Positions 1 through 7,329 of a DNA stretch of 42,137 bases are shown here, piece after piece. Location of the stretch: positions 1 through 42,137 of the forward strand of contig CAAGFE010000032.1 in the NCBI GenBank assembly GCA_900769075.1, in the 5' to 3' direction. Each line of letters opens with the position of its first letter. Position 1 is the stretch's first letter. Below the pieces are notes generated by a model. The model was not told the origin of the DNA and made no database searches. It saw only the letters and a program-made list of their open reading frames with translations. This DNA is from Clostridia bacterium. Lineage in GTDB: Bacteria > Bacillota > Clostridia > Christensenellales > Aristaeellaceae. The position numbers were made by a program, and so were the translations under genes.

Positions 1-114
1 CTGCGCCAGCGTCATGCAGATCGCGGCGGTCAGGGTCGTCTTGCCATGGTCAACGTGACCGATGGTGCCGATGTTAACGTGGGGCTTTTTGCGCTCGTAG
101 CGTTCCTTAGCCAT
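1..114 (-). CDS. tuf: Elongation factor Tu, N-terminal 38 residues (cut by window start)
   Basis: EF-Tu is the GTPase that brings aminoacyl-tRNA to the ribosome. Only the first 38 codons are present; the gene continues beyond base 1. The translation starts MAKERYERKKPHVNIGTIGH and continues into VDHGKTTLTAAI, which is the EF-Tu start followed by the P-loop (GHVDHGKT, residues 19-26). The start at 114 is preceded by a good ribosome binding site (AGGAGG, read on the minus strand at about 124-130). It lies 90 bases downstream of fusA, the usual str-operon order, so it is probably co-transcribed with fusA. A small GC-rich hairpin (about 152-168) lies in the gap, but I see no separate promoter. 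Confidence 0.97.
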   Translation of the reverse strand, partial: MAKERYERKKPHVNIGTIGHVDHGKTTLTAAICMTLAQ

Positions 115-204
115 GGGAAATTCCCTCCTAATCATCTGAATCGCACCGCCTGTCCGGGGAAACCGGACGGGGGCGGAGCAAAGATTGTGGTCAATGATGA
201 AGAA

Positions 205-2316
205 TTACTTCTTCGCGCGGCTGCCGATAACCTTCTCCGCGACGTTCTTCGGCACTTCCTCGTAGTGGTCGAACTGCATGGTGAACATGCCGCGGCCCTG
301 GGTACGGGAGCGCAGGTCGGTGGTGTAGCCGAACATCTCAGACAGGGGCACATACGCATGGATGATCTGATCCTGCGCGCGGGCTTCCATGCCGTCCACA
401 CGGCCGCGGCGGCTGGACACATTGCCCATCACGTCGCCCATGTACTGCTCGGGCACGATGATTTCGACCTTCATCACGGGCTCCATCAGCACGGGATCGG
501 CCTTCTCCAGCGCAGCCTTGAAGGCCATGGAGCCGGCAATCTCGTAAGCGGCGGCAGAGGAGTCAACATCATGGTAGGAGCCGTCCACAACGGCGGCCTT
601 GAAGTCGACCAGCTCGAAGCCTTCGTAGCCGGACTTGGCGGCGCCCTGAATACCGTCGTTGATGGGGGCGATGAATTCCTTGGGGATCACGCCGCCGACG
701 ATGCGGGATTCAAACTCGTAGCCCTTGCCAGGCTCGTTGGGCTCCACCTCAATCCAGCAGTGGCCGTACTGACCATGACCGCCGGTCTGACGGACGAAGC
801 GGCCCTCAGCCTTGACAGCCTTGCGGATGGTGGCCTTGTAGGTAACCTGAGGCTTGCCGATGTTGGCCTCCACCTTGAACTCGCGCAGCAGGCGGTCAAC
901 GATGATGTCCAGATGCAGCTCGCCCATGCCAGCGATAATGGTCTGGCCGGTTTCCTGGTTGGTGTAGGTCTTGAAGGTGGGGTCTTCCTCGGCCAGACGC
1001 AGCAGGGCCATGGTCATCTTGTCCTGACCGGCCTTGGTCTTGGGCTCGATGGCGACCTCGATCACGGGATCGGGGAACACCATGGATTCGAGGATGATCT
1101 GATTCTTCTCGTCGCACAGGGTATCGCCGGTGGTGGTGTCCTTCAGGCCCACCGCGCCGCCGATTTCGCCGGTGTAGATCATGTCCACCTCTTCGCGGTG
1201 ATTGGCGTGCATCATCATGATGCGGCCCATGCGCTCGCGCTTCTGCTTGGTGGAGTTCATGACGTAGGAGCCGGCCGCCAGGGTACCGGAGTACACGCGG
1301 AAGAAGGCCAGCTTGCCGACGAAGGGGTCCACCATGATCTTGAAGGCCAGGGCGGAGAAGGGCTCGTCATCGGAGGGATGACGCTCCAGCTCCACCTCGG
1401 GATCGTCAGGATCGGTGCCCTTGATGGCGGGAATATCCAGGGGGCTGGGCATGTAGTACACGATGTTGTCCAGCAGGGGCTGCACGCCCTTGTTGCGGTA
1501 AGAGGTGCCGCAGCAGACGGGGTTCATGGTGCAGTTGATGGTGGCCTTGCGGATGGCCGCGCGGATCTCGTCAACGGTGATGGTTTCCGGATCCTCGAAG
1601 AACTTCTCCATCAGCTCCTCGTCGGTTTCGGCAACCTTTTCCACCATTTCATCGTGGTACTGCTGGGCCAGCTCGAGCAGATCGGCGGGGATTTCCTCCT
1701 CGCGGACGTCCTTGCCCTCGTTGTCGTAGTAGACCTCGGCCTTCATGGTGACCAGGTCGATGATGCCGCGGAAGTTGTCTTCCTTGCCGATGGGCAGCTG
1801 AATCGGCACCGCATTGGCATGCAGGCGATCCTTCATCATGGACACGACGCGGAAGAAATCGGCGCCGGTAATGTCCATCTTGTTGACATAGGCCATACGG
1901 GGGACCTTGTAGGTCTCGGCCTGCTTCCACACGGTCTCGGACTGGGGCTCAACGCCGCCCTTGGCGCAGAAGACGGACACAGCGCCGTCCAGCACGCGCA
2001 GGGAACGCTCGACCTCCACGGTGAAGTCCACGTGACCGGGGGTGTCAATGATATTGATGCGGTAGGTCTTATCGCGGTTCATGGGCTCGGTGGGGTCATG
2101 CCACACACAAGTGGTCGCCGCGGACGTAATGGTGATGCCGCGCTCCTGCTCCTGGACCATCCAGTCCATGGTGGCGGCACCCTCGTGAACCTCACCGATA
2201 CGGTGGGTCTTGCCAGTGTAGAACAGGATGCGCTCGGTGGTCGTGGTCTTACCGGCGTCGATATGAGCCATGATACCGATGTTGCGCACCCGCTCAAGCG
2301 GATGACTGCGAGGCAT
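205..2316 (-). CDS. fusA: Elongation factor G
   Basis: EF-G is the GTPase that drives translocation of tRNA and mRNA on the ribosome. At 703 residues it is full length. Visible motifs are the P-loop AHIDAGKTT (residues 17-25), switch I RGITITSAAT, the G3 motif DTPGHVDF and the G4 motif NKMD. Domain IV carries the conserved stretch RQTGGHGQYGHCWIEVEP, and domain V ends in a typical MQFDHYEEVP tail. Start MPRSHPLERVRNIGIMAHID is standard, with GAAAGGAGCGAAC upstream. It sits between rpsG and tuf in the classic str order. It is the canonical EF-G, not a tetracycline-resistance paralogue, judging by its operon position and its uninterrupted match to the EF-G pattern. Confidence 0.99.
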   Translation of the reverse strand: MPRSHPLERVRNIGIMAHIDAGKTTTTERILFYTGKTHRIGEVHEGAATMDWMVQEQERGITITSAATTCVWHDPTEPMNRDKTYRINIIDTPGHVDFTVEVERSLRVLDGAVSVFCAKGGVEPQSETVWKQAETYKVPRMAYVNKMDITGADFFRVVSMMKDRLHANAVPIQLPIGKEDNFRGIIDLVTMKAEVYYDNEGKDVREEEIPADLLELAQQYHDEMVEKVAETDEELMEKFFEDPETITVDEIRAAIRKATINCTMNPVCCGTSYRNKGVQPLLDNIVYYMPSPLDIPAIKGTDPDDPEVELERHPSDDEPFSALAFKIMVDPFVGKLAFFRVYSGTLAAGSYVMNSTKQKRERMGRIMMMHANHREEVDMIYTGEIGGAVGLKDTTTGDTLCDEKNQIILESMVFPDPVIEVAIEPKTKAGQDKMTMALLRLAEEDPTFKTYTNQETGQTIIAGMGELHLDIIVDRLLREFKVEANIGKPQVTYKATIRKAVKAEGRFVRQTGGHGQYGHCWIEVEPNEPGKGYEFESRIVGGVIPKEFIAPINDGIQGAAKSGYEGFELVDFKAAVVDGSYHDVDSSAAAYEIAGSMAFKAALEKADPVLMEPVMKVEIIVPEQYMGDVMGNVSSRRGRVDGMEARAQDQIIHAYVPLSEMFGYTTDLRSRTQGRGMFTMQFDHYEEVPKNVAEKVIGSRAKK

Positions 2317-2415
2317 AAAGTTCGCTCCTTTCAGCTATAGCTGTTACAGACGGCACGGCGTCCGTGCCAGCCGGTGATAATCTCAAACAATACGTAGCGG
2401 CGTGTCGTTTGTATC

Positions 2416-2886
2416 TTACCAGCGGTAGTGAGCGAAAGCCTTGTTGGCCTCGGCCATGCGGTGCATTTCTTCCTTACGCTTCACAGCGGCGCCAGTGTTG
2501 TTCATGGCGTCCATCAGCTCACCGGCGACGCGCTCGGCCATGGTCTTCTCGCCGCGCTTGCGGGAGAACTCCACCAGCCAGCGCAGGGCCAGGGTCTGAC
2601 GGCGTTCGGGGCGGATCTCGATCGGGACCTGGTAGGTCGCGCCGCCCACACGGCGGGCCTTCACCTCCAGGGAGGGAGCCACGTTGGCCAGCGCAGCGTT
2701 GAACACTTCCAGGGCGTCCTTGCCGGTCTTTTCCTTCACCATCTCGAAGGCGTCATAGCACACGTTCTGAGCAACGCCGCGCTTGCCGTCGAGCATAATC
2801 TGATTGATGAACTTGGTCACAACCGTGGTCCCGTAAACAGGATCCGGCAGAACCTCGCGCTTGGGTACAAAACCGCGACGGGGCAT
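2416..2886 (-). CDS. rpsG: 30S ribosomal protein S7
   Basis: S7 is the primary assembly protein of the 30S head and binds the 3' major domain of 16S rRNA. The product is 156 residues, the usual bacterial length, starting MPRRGFVPKREVLPDPVYG and ending EANKAFAHYRW. An in-frame start further upstream is possible, but the ATG at 2886 has a strong ribosome binding site (AGGAGG, 8 bases before it) and matches the family start. fusA follows after 99 bases. In E. coli S7 also represses its own operon by binding the rpsL-rpsG junction; here the corresponding junction upstream is unusually long (see 2887-3262). Confidence 0.99.
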   Translation of the reverse strand: MPRRGFVPKREVLPDPVYGTTVVTKFINQIMLDGKRGVAQNVCYDAFEMVKEKTGKDALEVFNAALANVAPSLEVKARRVGGATYQVPIEIRPERRQTLALRWLVEFSRKRGEKTMAERVAGELMDAMNNTGAAVKRKEEMHRMAEANKAFAHYRW

Positions 2887-3262
2887 AGTCAATACCTCCT
2901 GAAAATCGTCTGAATCTTGTCGTTGAGCAGTCTGTGTCCGGAGCAAGGCACATGGCTGTCCTTTCACAGGCTGCACATGTGGATTGCGGGGGGACCTCGT
3001 CCCTGTACTGTGAGGGAACAGTCCCTTTTCAGCATCCCCGGTTGGGTTACCTCTCCTTTGGGGAGGCGGATCAGCATTCCGCCCCGTTGACCCGTTCAGG
3101 CCGCCGGACGCATTGCCGTCATCGAACGCACCGTTCTCCCGGTTCCAGGGGAGGGGGTTGTCCGCGCGGCAAGCAGCGCGTCTGTCAAAGGCTGCGAGGG
3201 ATGCTCATGCAGGCACTCGGGGTAAGCGATTTCGTCCCCTTTGGAAGCGGGAGGAAGTCTCC
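2887..3262 (-). other. Long structured gap between rpsL and rpsG (candidate regulatory RNA)
   Basis: These 376 bases contain no convincing gene. Several inverted repeats can be read directly: CACATG/CATGTG arms at 2949-2954 and 2976-2981; GGGAC/GTCCC at 2991-2995 and 3021-3025 with TCCCT/AGGGA (3000-3004, 3013-3017) nested inside; CCTCTCC/GGGGAGG at 3050-3056 and 3060-3066 with a 3-base loop; and GGCGGA/TCCGCC at 3065-3070 and 3078-3083. I see no good sigma-A promoter in it. The region would be transcribed between rpsL and rpsG. Whether it folds as one regulatory RNA or is only inserted repeat sequence cannot be decided from one sequence. Confidence 0.5.
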
Positions 3263-3637
3263 TTACTTCTTCGGGCGCTTGGCGCCATACTTGGAGCGAG
3301 CCTGCATACGCTTGGCCACACCGGCAGTATCCAGCGCGCCGCGGATGATGTGGTAACGGACGCCGGGCAGGTCGCGGACGCGGCCGCCGCGGATCAGCAC
3401 AACGCTATGCTCCTGCAGGTTGTGGCCGATACCGGGAATGTAGCAAGTACCTTCGATACCGTTGGTCAGACGGATACGGGCGATCTTACGCAGAGCAGAG
3501 TTGGGCTTCTTGGGCGTCGTGGTCTTGACGCTCAGGCAAACGCCGCGCTTCTGAGGGCAGCTCTGCAGAATGGGCGCGGTAGACTTGTTGATAGCCTTCT
3601 CGCGGCCCTTGCGAACCAGCTGATTGATCGTGGGCAT
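3263..3637 (-). CDS. rpsL: 30S ribosomal protein S12
   Basis: S12 sits at the decoding centre and helps control accuracy. The 124 residues begin MPTINQLVRKGREKAINKST and end SKYGAKRPKK, matching the family throughout. The segment TTTPKKPNSALRK (around residue 40) has the lysine positions at which streptomycin resistance normally arises (KKPNS and, further on, GRVRDLPGVRYH), and both appear as in sensitive strains. The ribosome binding site GGAGGTG lies 5 bases before the ATG. It follows the L7Ae-like gene by 75 bases and is probably in the same transcript. Confidence 0.99.
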   Translation of the reverse strand: MPTINQLVRKGREKAINKSTAPILQSCPQKRGVCLSVKTTTPKKPNSALRKIARIRLTNGIEGTCYIPGIGHNLQEHSVVLIRGGRVRDLPGVRYHIIRGALDTAGVAKRMQARSKYGAKRPKK

Positions 3638-3712
3638 GAGAGCACCTCCAAATTTATATCCAAAAGATTCCGCAACCCTCGGAAACTATTTGGCATCGTT
3701 GTGGGGAAACCT

Positions 3713-3955
3713 TTACTTGAGCACCGCCGCGGCAGCGCAGCCGATATTCAGGCCGCAAACCTTGCCCAGTTCCCTGTTGGACTCGACCTTGTGCACCGGA
3801 ACGCCGGCCTCCGCGCAGGCGCGGGTGACCTTCTGGTACAGGAACGTGTCAATGTCGCTGGCAACGAACACGCAGGCAGCTTCCCCGGCGGCCAGCGCAC
3901 GAAGGGTGGCCTTGGTCCCTGCCGCCTTCCTTGCGGCGGACTTCAACATCTCCAT
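3713..3955 (-). CDS. Ribosomal protein L7Ae/L30e-family protein (YbxF/L7Ae-like)
   Basis: This is a small RNA-binding protein of the L7Ae/L30e/S12e/Gadd45 fold, whose members bind kink-turn RNA. I chose the ATG at 3955 (80 residues, MEMLKSAARKAAGTKATLRA) because AGGAGG lies 8 bases upstream; a longer frame to 4015 lacks a site of this quality. The pattern is of this family: a G-rich start, ACVFVASDID, VTRACAEAGVPVHKVES, then LGKVCGLNIGCAAAAVL. In Bacillota this gene normally lies between rpoC and rpsL. Here it is the first gene of the str operon and rpoC lies far away on the other strand. The exact ribosomal role is unknown to me. Confidence 0.93.
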   Translation of the reverse strand: MEMLKSAARKAAGTKATLRALAAGEAACVFVASDIDTFLYQKVTRACAEAGVPVHKVESNRELGKVCGLNIGCAAAAVLK

Positions 3956-4258
3956 TGCTCTGGCCTCCTGTGGTCGGGATGATCCCGTTTCTGCTGCGCG
4001 TTTCCGGTTTCGCACACCTCAAAAGGGCAGCTCTTACCAAGTAAGCGCTCAACTCGTTCAGTGTATCATTTTTCTCTCCCGATGTCAACAGGTTTTCACA
4101 GATTTTTTGTGCATTTATCGGACTTTTTCCGTCTTTTGCCGATTCTCCTGAAAGCAGTTTCGTGCACACAGATTGTAGCGTATCTACTTCTGTGATTCCC
4201 CTGTACTTTTTCAAGTTTTCCTGTTTTTCCCGATCTTTTTTTGCAAGGAGGGCTGACC
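3956..4258. other. Divergent intergenic region, str operon / spoIID-like gene
   Basis: This 303-base, AT-rich gap holds the str-operon promoter on the minus strand (4060-4088) and the untranslated leader of the L7Ae-like gene (about 98 bases). For the plus-strand spoIID-like gene I could not identify a sigma-A promoter with a matching -35 box; only pyrimidine-rich sequence precedes its ribosome binding site. Confidence 0.6.
4060..4088 (-). promoter_or_regulatory. Sigma-A promoter of the L7Ae-rpsL-rpsG-fusA-tuf operon
   Basis: Read on the minus strand: perfect -35 TTGACA (4088-4083), 17-base spacer, -10 TACACT (4065-4060). The start point would be near 4053, giving a leader of about 98 bases to the L7Ae-like start codon. 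It is the only strong promoter seen upstream of the operon. Confidence 0.85.
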
Positions 4259-5197
4259 ATGCCGCGTTTCCGCCTGCTTCTTCCCCTGCTGACGCTGCTC
4301 CTGCTGACAGGCTGCGCCGCCCCCGCGCCCCGGGATTTCTCCGCCGAAGTCCTGCCCCATTCCTCAGCCGAGCCGCCCCTGCTCAGCGTCTACATCGTCG
4401 ATGCGGAGGCGGTTGCCGGCATGGACATTGAAACCTATGTGGCCGGGGTGGTGGCAGGCGAAATGCCCGGCGACTGGCCCATCGAGGCCCTCAAGGCCCA
4501 GGCGATCCTCGCGCGGACGTTTGTGCTGAAGTTCGTCACCGAGAAGGACAGCCGCTATCCCGGCGCGGATATCTCCACCGACATCGCCGAGGCCCAGGCT
4601 TACAACGCCGGCGCCGTCAACAGCCGCATCCAGCAAGCCGTGCAGGACACCGCGGGGCTGATCCTGCTCACGGCGGACGGGCAGCTCCCCTACACCTGGT
4701 TCCACGCCCATTCCGGCGGCATGACGGAAACCGCCGTGTACGGGCTGGACTGGCAGGGCATGGAGCCGCCCTACACTAGGGTGACCGAGGGGGAGGATTC
4801 CGCCGCCGCGCCGAAAGATGCGCAGGCATGGCGCGCCGAATTTTCCGCGGAGGAATTCCTCGCCGCCTGCCGCAGGACCGGCGCGGACGTAAGCAGCTGC
4901 AAAACCGTGCGAATTGACCAAAAAGGAAAAAGCGGCCGCGCCGTCACCCTGCTGGTGGACGGTACGGCCGTGAACGCGGCCCGGCTGCGCATCGCTTTGG
5001 GAAGCACCGTGATGCGCTCCACCCTGCTGACGGAGCTGACCGTCAGGGACGGCAGCATCCGCATGGCCGGGCGCGGCTACGGGCACGGCGTCGGCATGCC
5101 CCAGTGGGGCGCCTATGCCCTGGCCCAGCGCGGCATGCGCGGCGAGGAAATCGCGCTTCATTATTATAGCGGCCTTCACCTGGCTAAGCTGTGGTGA
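4259..5197 (+). CDS. SpoIID/LytB-domain lipoprotein
   Basis: This is a likely peptidoglycan lytic transglycosylase-type enzyme of the SpoIID/LytB family, anchored as a lipoprotein. With the ATG at 4259 (AGGAGG at about 4245) the product has 312 residues. A hydrophobic signal peptide ends in the lipobox LTGC, with Cys19 as lipidation site. The family motifs follow: a GEMP segment then WPIEALKAQAILARTF (the Glu of GEMP corresponds to the catalytic position in SpoIID), then FHAHSGGMTETA, and the C-terminal signature GYGHGVGMPQWGAYALAQRG. It could be the sporulation SpoIID itself or a vegetative paralogue. No other sporulation gene is near, so I give no symbol. Its stop codon abuts the stop codon of the convergent sdpI-like gene, with no space for a terminator. 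Confidence 0.9.
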   Translation: MPRFRLLLPLLTLLLLTGCAAPAPRDFSAEVLPHSSAEPPLLSVYIVDAEAVAGMDIETYVAGVVAGEMPGDWPIEALKAQAILARTFVLKFVTEKDSRYPGADISTDIAEAQAYNAGAVNSRIQQAVQDTAGLILLTADGQLPYTWFHAHSGGMTETAVYGLDWQGMEPPYTRVTEGEDSAAAPKDAQAWRAEFSAEEFLAACRRTGADVSSCKTVRIDQKGKSGRAVTLLVDGTAVNAARLRIALGSTVMRSTLLTELTVRDGSIRMAGRGYGHGVGMPQWGAYALAQRGMRGEEIALHYYSGLHLAKLW

Positions 5198-5842
5198 TTA
5201 CTTTTCCTTGCTGCGGAAGGCGCGGTAGGAGTACACCGTCGGCGCGATCATAATGACCGCCAGCGCGCCTACGATCAGCCACATGCGCAGGCCTTCGATG
5301 AACGCCGCCGCGATGATGACCAGCCCGCACGCCACCCAGATGGGCGCGGCGAAGCGATGGGTGCGGTTCCAGTTGTCCTCGTTCGCCAGCGTCCAGGGGA
5401 GCTTGATGCCCAGCGTCCAGGTCTGCTTGCACTTGGGCAGCAGGTTGCCGATGATGACCACGATGACGCCAATCAGCAGCGGCAAGATGACTTCCACCGG
5501 CATGCGCCAGCCCAGGCCGCTGCCCAGCACCAGCGCGCTCATCAGGATGGAGATCACCGGGCAGATCCACAGGACGATGCGCATCACCTTATCCTGCAGG
5601 TTGGCTGCCTTGGGGTCAAACCTGAGGCTGCCAAAGGCGCACATCCAATGGAAGAGGATCAGCAGGGCCGGGATGCCGAACACCGCGAAGCCCTTGCTGC
5701 TGAATTGGTCCGCCTCGCCGGAGGCATCAAAATGGGTCGGCAGCTGCTCGGGCAGCTTGTTCCACAGGATTGCGCCTGCCACCATAGGCAGCAGGAGCAC
5801 GAGGGTCGTGATGAGGAGAGTCTTGCGATACTTTTTCAGCAT
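5198..5842 (-). CDS. sdpI: SdpI/DUF1648-family membrane protein
   Basis: This 214-residue integral membrane protein has about six hydrophobic segments: residues 8-28, 55-75, 85-105, 115-135, 165-185 and 188-205. It has the DUF1648 signature near the N-terminus (KLPEQLPTHFDASGEAD) and the SdpI signature LPKCKQTWTLGIKLPWTLAN followed by NWNRTHR. In Bacillus subtilis SdpI gives immunity to the SdpC toxin and also sequesters its repressor SdpR at the membrane. The gene follows an ArsR-type regulator by one base, the sdpR-sdpI arrangement, but no sdpABC toxin genes are visible in the window. The symbol is by family and context; the toxin it answers to, if any, is unknown. Confidence 0.85.
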   Translation of the reverse strand: MLKKYRKTLLITTLVLLLPMVAGAILWNKLPEQLPTHFDASGEADQFSSKGFAVFGIPALLILFHWMCAFGSLRFDPKAANLQDKVMRIVLWICPVISILMSALVLGSGLGWRMPVEVILPLLIGVIVVIIGNLLPKCKQTWTLGIKLPWTLANEDNWNRTHRFAAPIWVACGLVIIAAAFIEGLRMWLIVGALAVIMIAPTVYSYRAFRSKEK

Positions 5843-5843
5843 T

Positions 5844-6110
5844 TCATTTCATTCCTTTCAGTTCGTTCACCCAGAGCATGATGTCCTCCAGCACGGAGGT
5901 GTTCAGCGTATAGATGATGAATTTGCCATCCCGCTGGTCGCGGATGAGGTCCGCCTCCTTGAGCACGGACAGGTGGCGCGAAATCGCCGCCGCCGTGACC
6001 GGAAAGTGCTCGCAGATTTCCCCTGCGGACTTGCTGCCGTCCCGCAGCAGGGTGAGGATCTCCCGGCGCGTTGGATCCGCCAGCGCCCGGAGCGTATCCT
6101 GCAACGACAT
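5844..6110 (-). CDS. sdpR: ArsR-family regulator, SdpR-like
   Basis: This is a compact winged-helix repressor of 88 residues. The ArsR signature is clear: LADPTRREILTLLRDGSKSAGEI, then the recognition helix AAISRHLSVLKEADLI and the wing RDGKFIIYTLN. No metal-binding CXC motif is seen in the DNA-binding helix, so a metal sensor is unlikely. It sits one base upstream of the SdpI-like gene and starts 28 bases downstream of a perfect inverted repeat that overlaps its own transcription start, which suggests autorepression. AAGGAGGG precedes the ATG. In the B. subtilis pair SdpR represses sdpRI until SdpI binds it at the membrane; the same logic is inferred here. Confidence 0.88.
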   Translation of the reverse strand: MSLQDTLRALADPTRREILTLLRDGSKSAGEICEHFPVTAAAISRHLSVLKEADLIRDQRDGKFIIYTLNTSVLEDIMLWVNELKGMK

Positions 6111-6137
6111 GCTTCCCTTCCCTCCTTTCTTTCCCGC

Positions 6138-6167
6138 TTAACGATTAACAATTAACTTAATCGTTAA
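6138..6167. promoter_or_regulatory. Operator: perfect inverted repeat before sdpR
   Basis: Two perfect 11-base arms, TTAACGATTAA (6138-6148) and TTAATCGTTAA (6157-6167), are separated by 8 bases. The repeat begins just after the -10 box of the sdpR promoter and covers the expected start of transcription, the normal place for a repressor site. An ArsR-type dimer such as the neighbouring SdpR-like protein is the obvious ligand. Confidence 0.85.
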
Positions 6168-6171
6168 ATGT

Positions 6172-6200
6172 AGTATAGCAAAGAACCGGGCCGCTGTCAA
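6172..6200 (-). promoter_or_regulatory. Sigma-A promoter of sdpR-sdpI
   Basis: Minus strand: perfect -35 TTGACA (6200-6195), 17-base spacer, -10 TATACT (6177-6172). The -35 box lies in the loop of the hairpin at 6184-6207, which serves as a likely terminator for the upstream gene. Confidence 0.88.
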
Positions 6201-6207
6201 CCCGGTT
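6184..6207 (-). terminator. Likely terminator of the metallo-beta-lactamase-fold gene
   Basis: Arms AACCGGG and CCCGGTT (7 pairs) enclose a 10-base loop 12 bases after the stop codon at 6219. On the minus strand the tail is only TCTTT, so efficiency is uncertain; on the plus strand the hairpin is followed by TTTT, but no plus-strand gene ends here. It is fused with the sdpR promoter. Confidence 0.55.
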
Positions 6208-6218
6208 TTTGACATTTT

Positions 6219-7100
6219 TCAATATTTGATTTCCGAGGGGATGCGGTGGACGAGCCACGTCGCGCCATCGGTGAAGGCGCAAACAAAGCCCGGCACGGTG
6301 TAGGCAAAGGGGATATCCCCCCGCTGGATCGCCTTCCAGCCGGTGGTCTGGCGATGGTTGTTGGTCACGATCAGAAACAGGGGCGACACGGCGGCCTTGT
6401 AATCCGGGCGCAGCTCCTCGATGCCGTGGTGGGGGTACTTCAGGATGTCCGCGTCCAGCGCCTCCCCGTGGAGGGCCACCATCTGCTTCTGGCCGTTCTC
6501 CTGCAAATCGGCAGCCATCAGCATCGTGCGCTCGCCGTAGGTGATCAGGAGCTGGGCCGAGCAGTCGTTCAGCTGGCTTGACGTGCCCTCCAGCTTCCAC
6601 ACCTGGATGGCGGCGCCCCCGAGGGTGAGCACATCGCCGTCCGCAAAGGTCCTGACATCAACGCCCGCCTTCTGCGCGTAGCCGATCGCCTTCTTCATGT
6701 GGCTGTTGTAATCCGCCGGGAAGCAGATCCACAGTTCATCCACGGTGACCTCCTTGAGCAGGTCCCGCAATCCGCCGATATGATCCTCATGGGGATGGGT
6801 ATTGACGATCCGGTCGATATGGGTGATGCCCAGCTGTTTGCACATATTAATGATGCGCACCGCCTGGCCCTGGGTGGCGCAGTCCACCAGCATGGTTTCT
6901 CCGCCGCAGCGGAGGAAGGCCGCGTCACAGTTGAGAATCTGGGGGAAGATGACCTCCAGCAGCGCCGCGTCCTGCGCGAAGGCGAAATCCGCGTATGCCT
7001 CAGGGGCATTGATGCGGTCCACCAGCACGGGCGCCGTTTCTTCCGCCAGGGCAGGCGCCAATACGGCGAGCAGCAGCAGGGCAAGGATCCGTTTGATCAT
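6219..7100 (-). CDS. Secreted metallo-beta-lactamase-fold hydrolase (ComEC C-terminal type)
   Basis: This protein has 293 residues from the ATG at 7100 (AAAGGAG 10 bases upstream; a longer start at 7121 is less likely). A signal peptide is clear (residues 1-20, a basic start, a leucine-rich core, then APALAEE). The mature part carries the zinc motif THPHEDHIGGL, a later MAADLQENGQK segment (the Asp ligand) and KYPHHG (a further His). This arrangement resembles the metallo-hydrolase domain at the C-terminus of ComEC and free-standing relatives. There is no competence channel domain, so it is probably an extracytoplasmic hydrolase (a phosphodiesterase or nuclease is possible). The substrate is not known. 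Confidence 0.85.
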   Translation of the reverse strand: MIKRILALLLLAVLAPALAEETAPVLVDRINAPEAYADFAFAQDAALLEVIFPQILNCDAAFLRCGGETMLVDCATQGQAVRIINMCKQLGITHIDRIVNTHPHEDHIGGLRDLLKEVTVDELWICFPADYNSHMKKAIGYAQKAGVDVRTFADGDVLTLGGAAIQVWKLEGTSSQLNDCSAQLLITYGERTMLMAADLQENGQKQMVALHGEALDADILKYPHHGIEELRPDYKAAVSPLFLIVTNNHRQTTGWKAIQRGDIPFAYTVPGFVCAFTDGATWLVHRIPSEIKY

Positions 7101-7221
7101 CGGGAGAACTCCTTTCAGCAAAAAAGCCCGTCCGGGGCAGCTTCTTCCTATTTATAACACACTTTCATGCCAGAGAAACCGGACGGCGGAAAAATTGCGC
7201 GTACAAAAATCAGAAAAGCAC

Positions 7222-7250
7222 TTGACATTTCAGGGAGGATATGATACGAT
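7222..7250 (+). promoter_or_regulatory. rpoBC promoter P1
   Basis: Perfect -35 TTGACA (7222-7227), 17-base spacer, -10 TACGAT (7245-7250). The leader to rpoB would be about 215 bases. Confidence 0.8.
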
Positions 7251-7300
7251 TCTAAATTGCATCAGTATCTTTGTGTATTGCTGCCGATTTTTCTATGCCC

Positions 7301-7329
7301 TTGTATTTTACACGGTTTTCCCCTAAAAT
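7301..7329 (+). promoter_or_regulatory. rpoBC promoter P2 (candidate)
   Basis: -35 TTGTAT (7301-7306), exactly 17-base spacer, -10 TAAAAT (7324-7329). It is weaker than P1 and in tandem with it. Downstream, a GCCGG/CCGGC hairpin lies in the leader (about 7393-7415). Confidence 0.55.

Noticed and set aside
46..2340. A 764-codon plus-strand open frame opposite fusA
   Set aside because: Antisense shadow of EF-G; no promoter or ribosome binding site.
3849..4214. A 121-codon minus-strand frame covering the str promoter
   Set aside because: It would place coding sequence over a near-consensus promoter and overlaps the L7Ae-like gene in another frame, without any family match.
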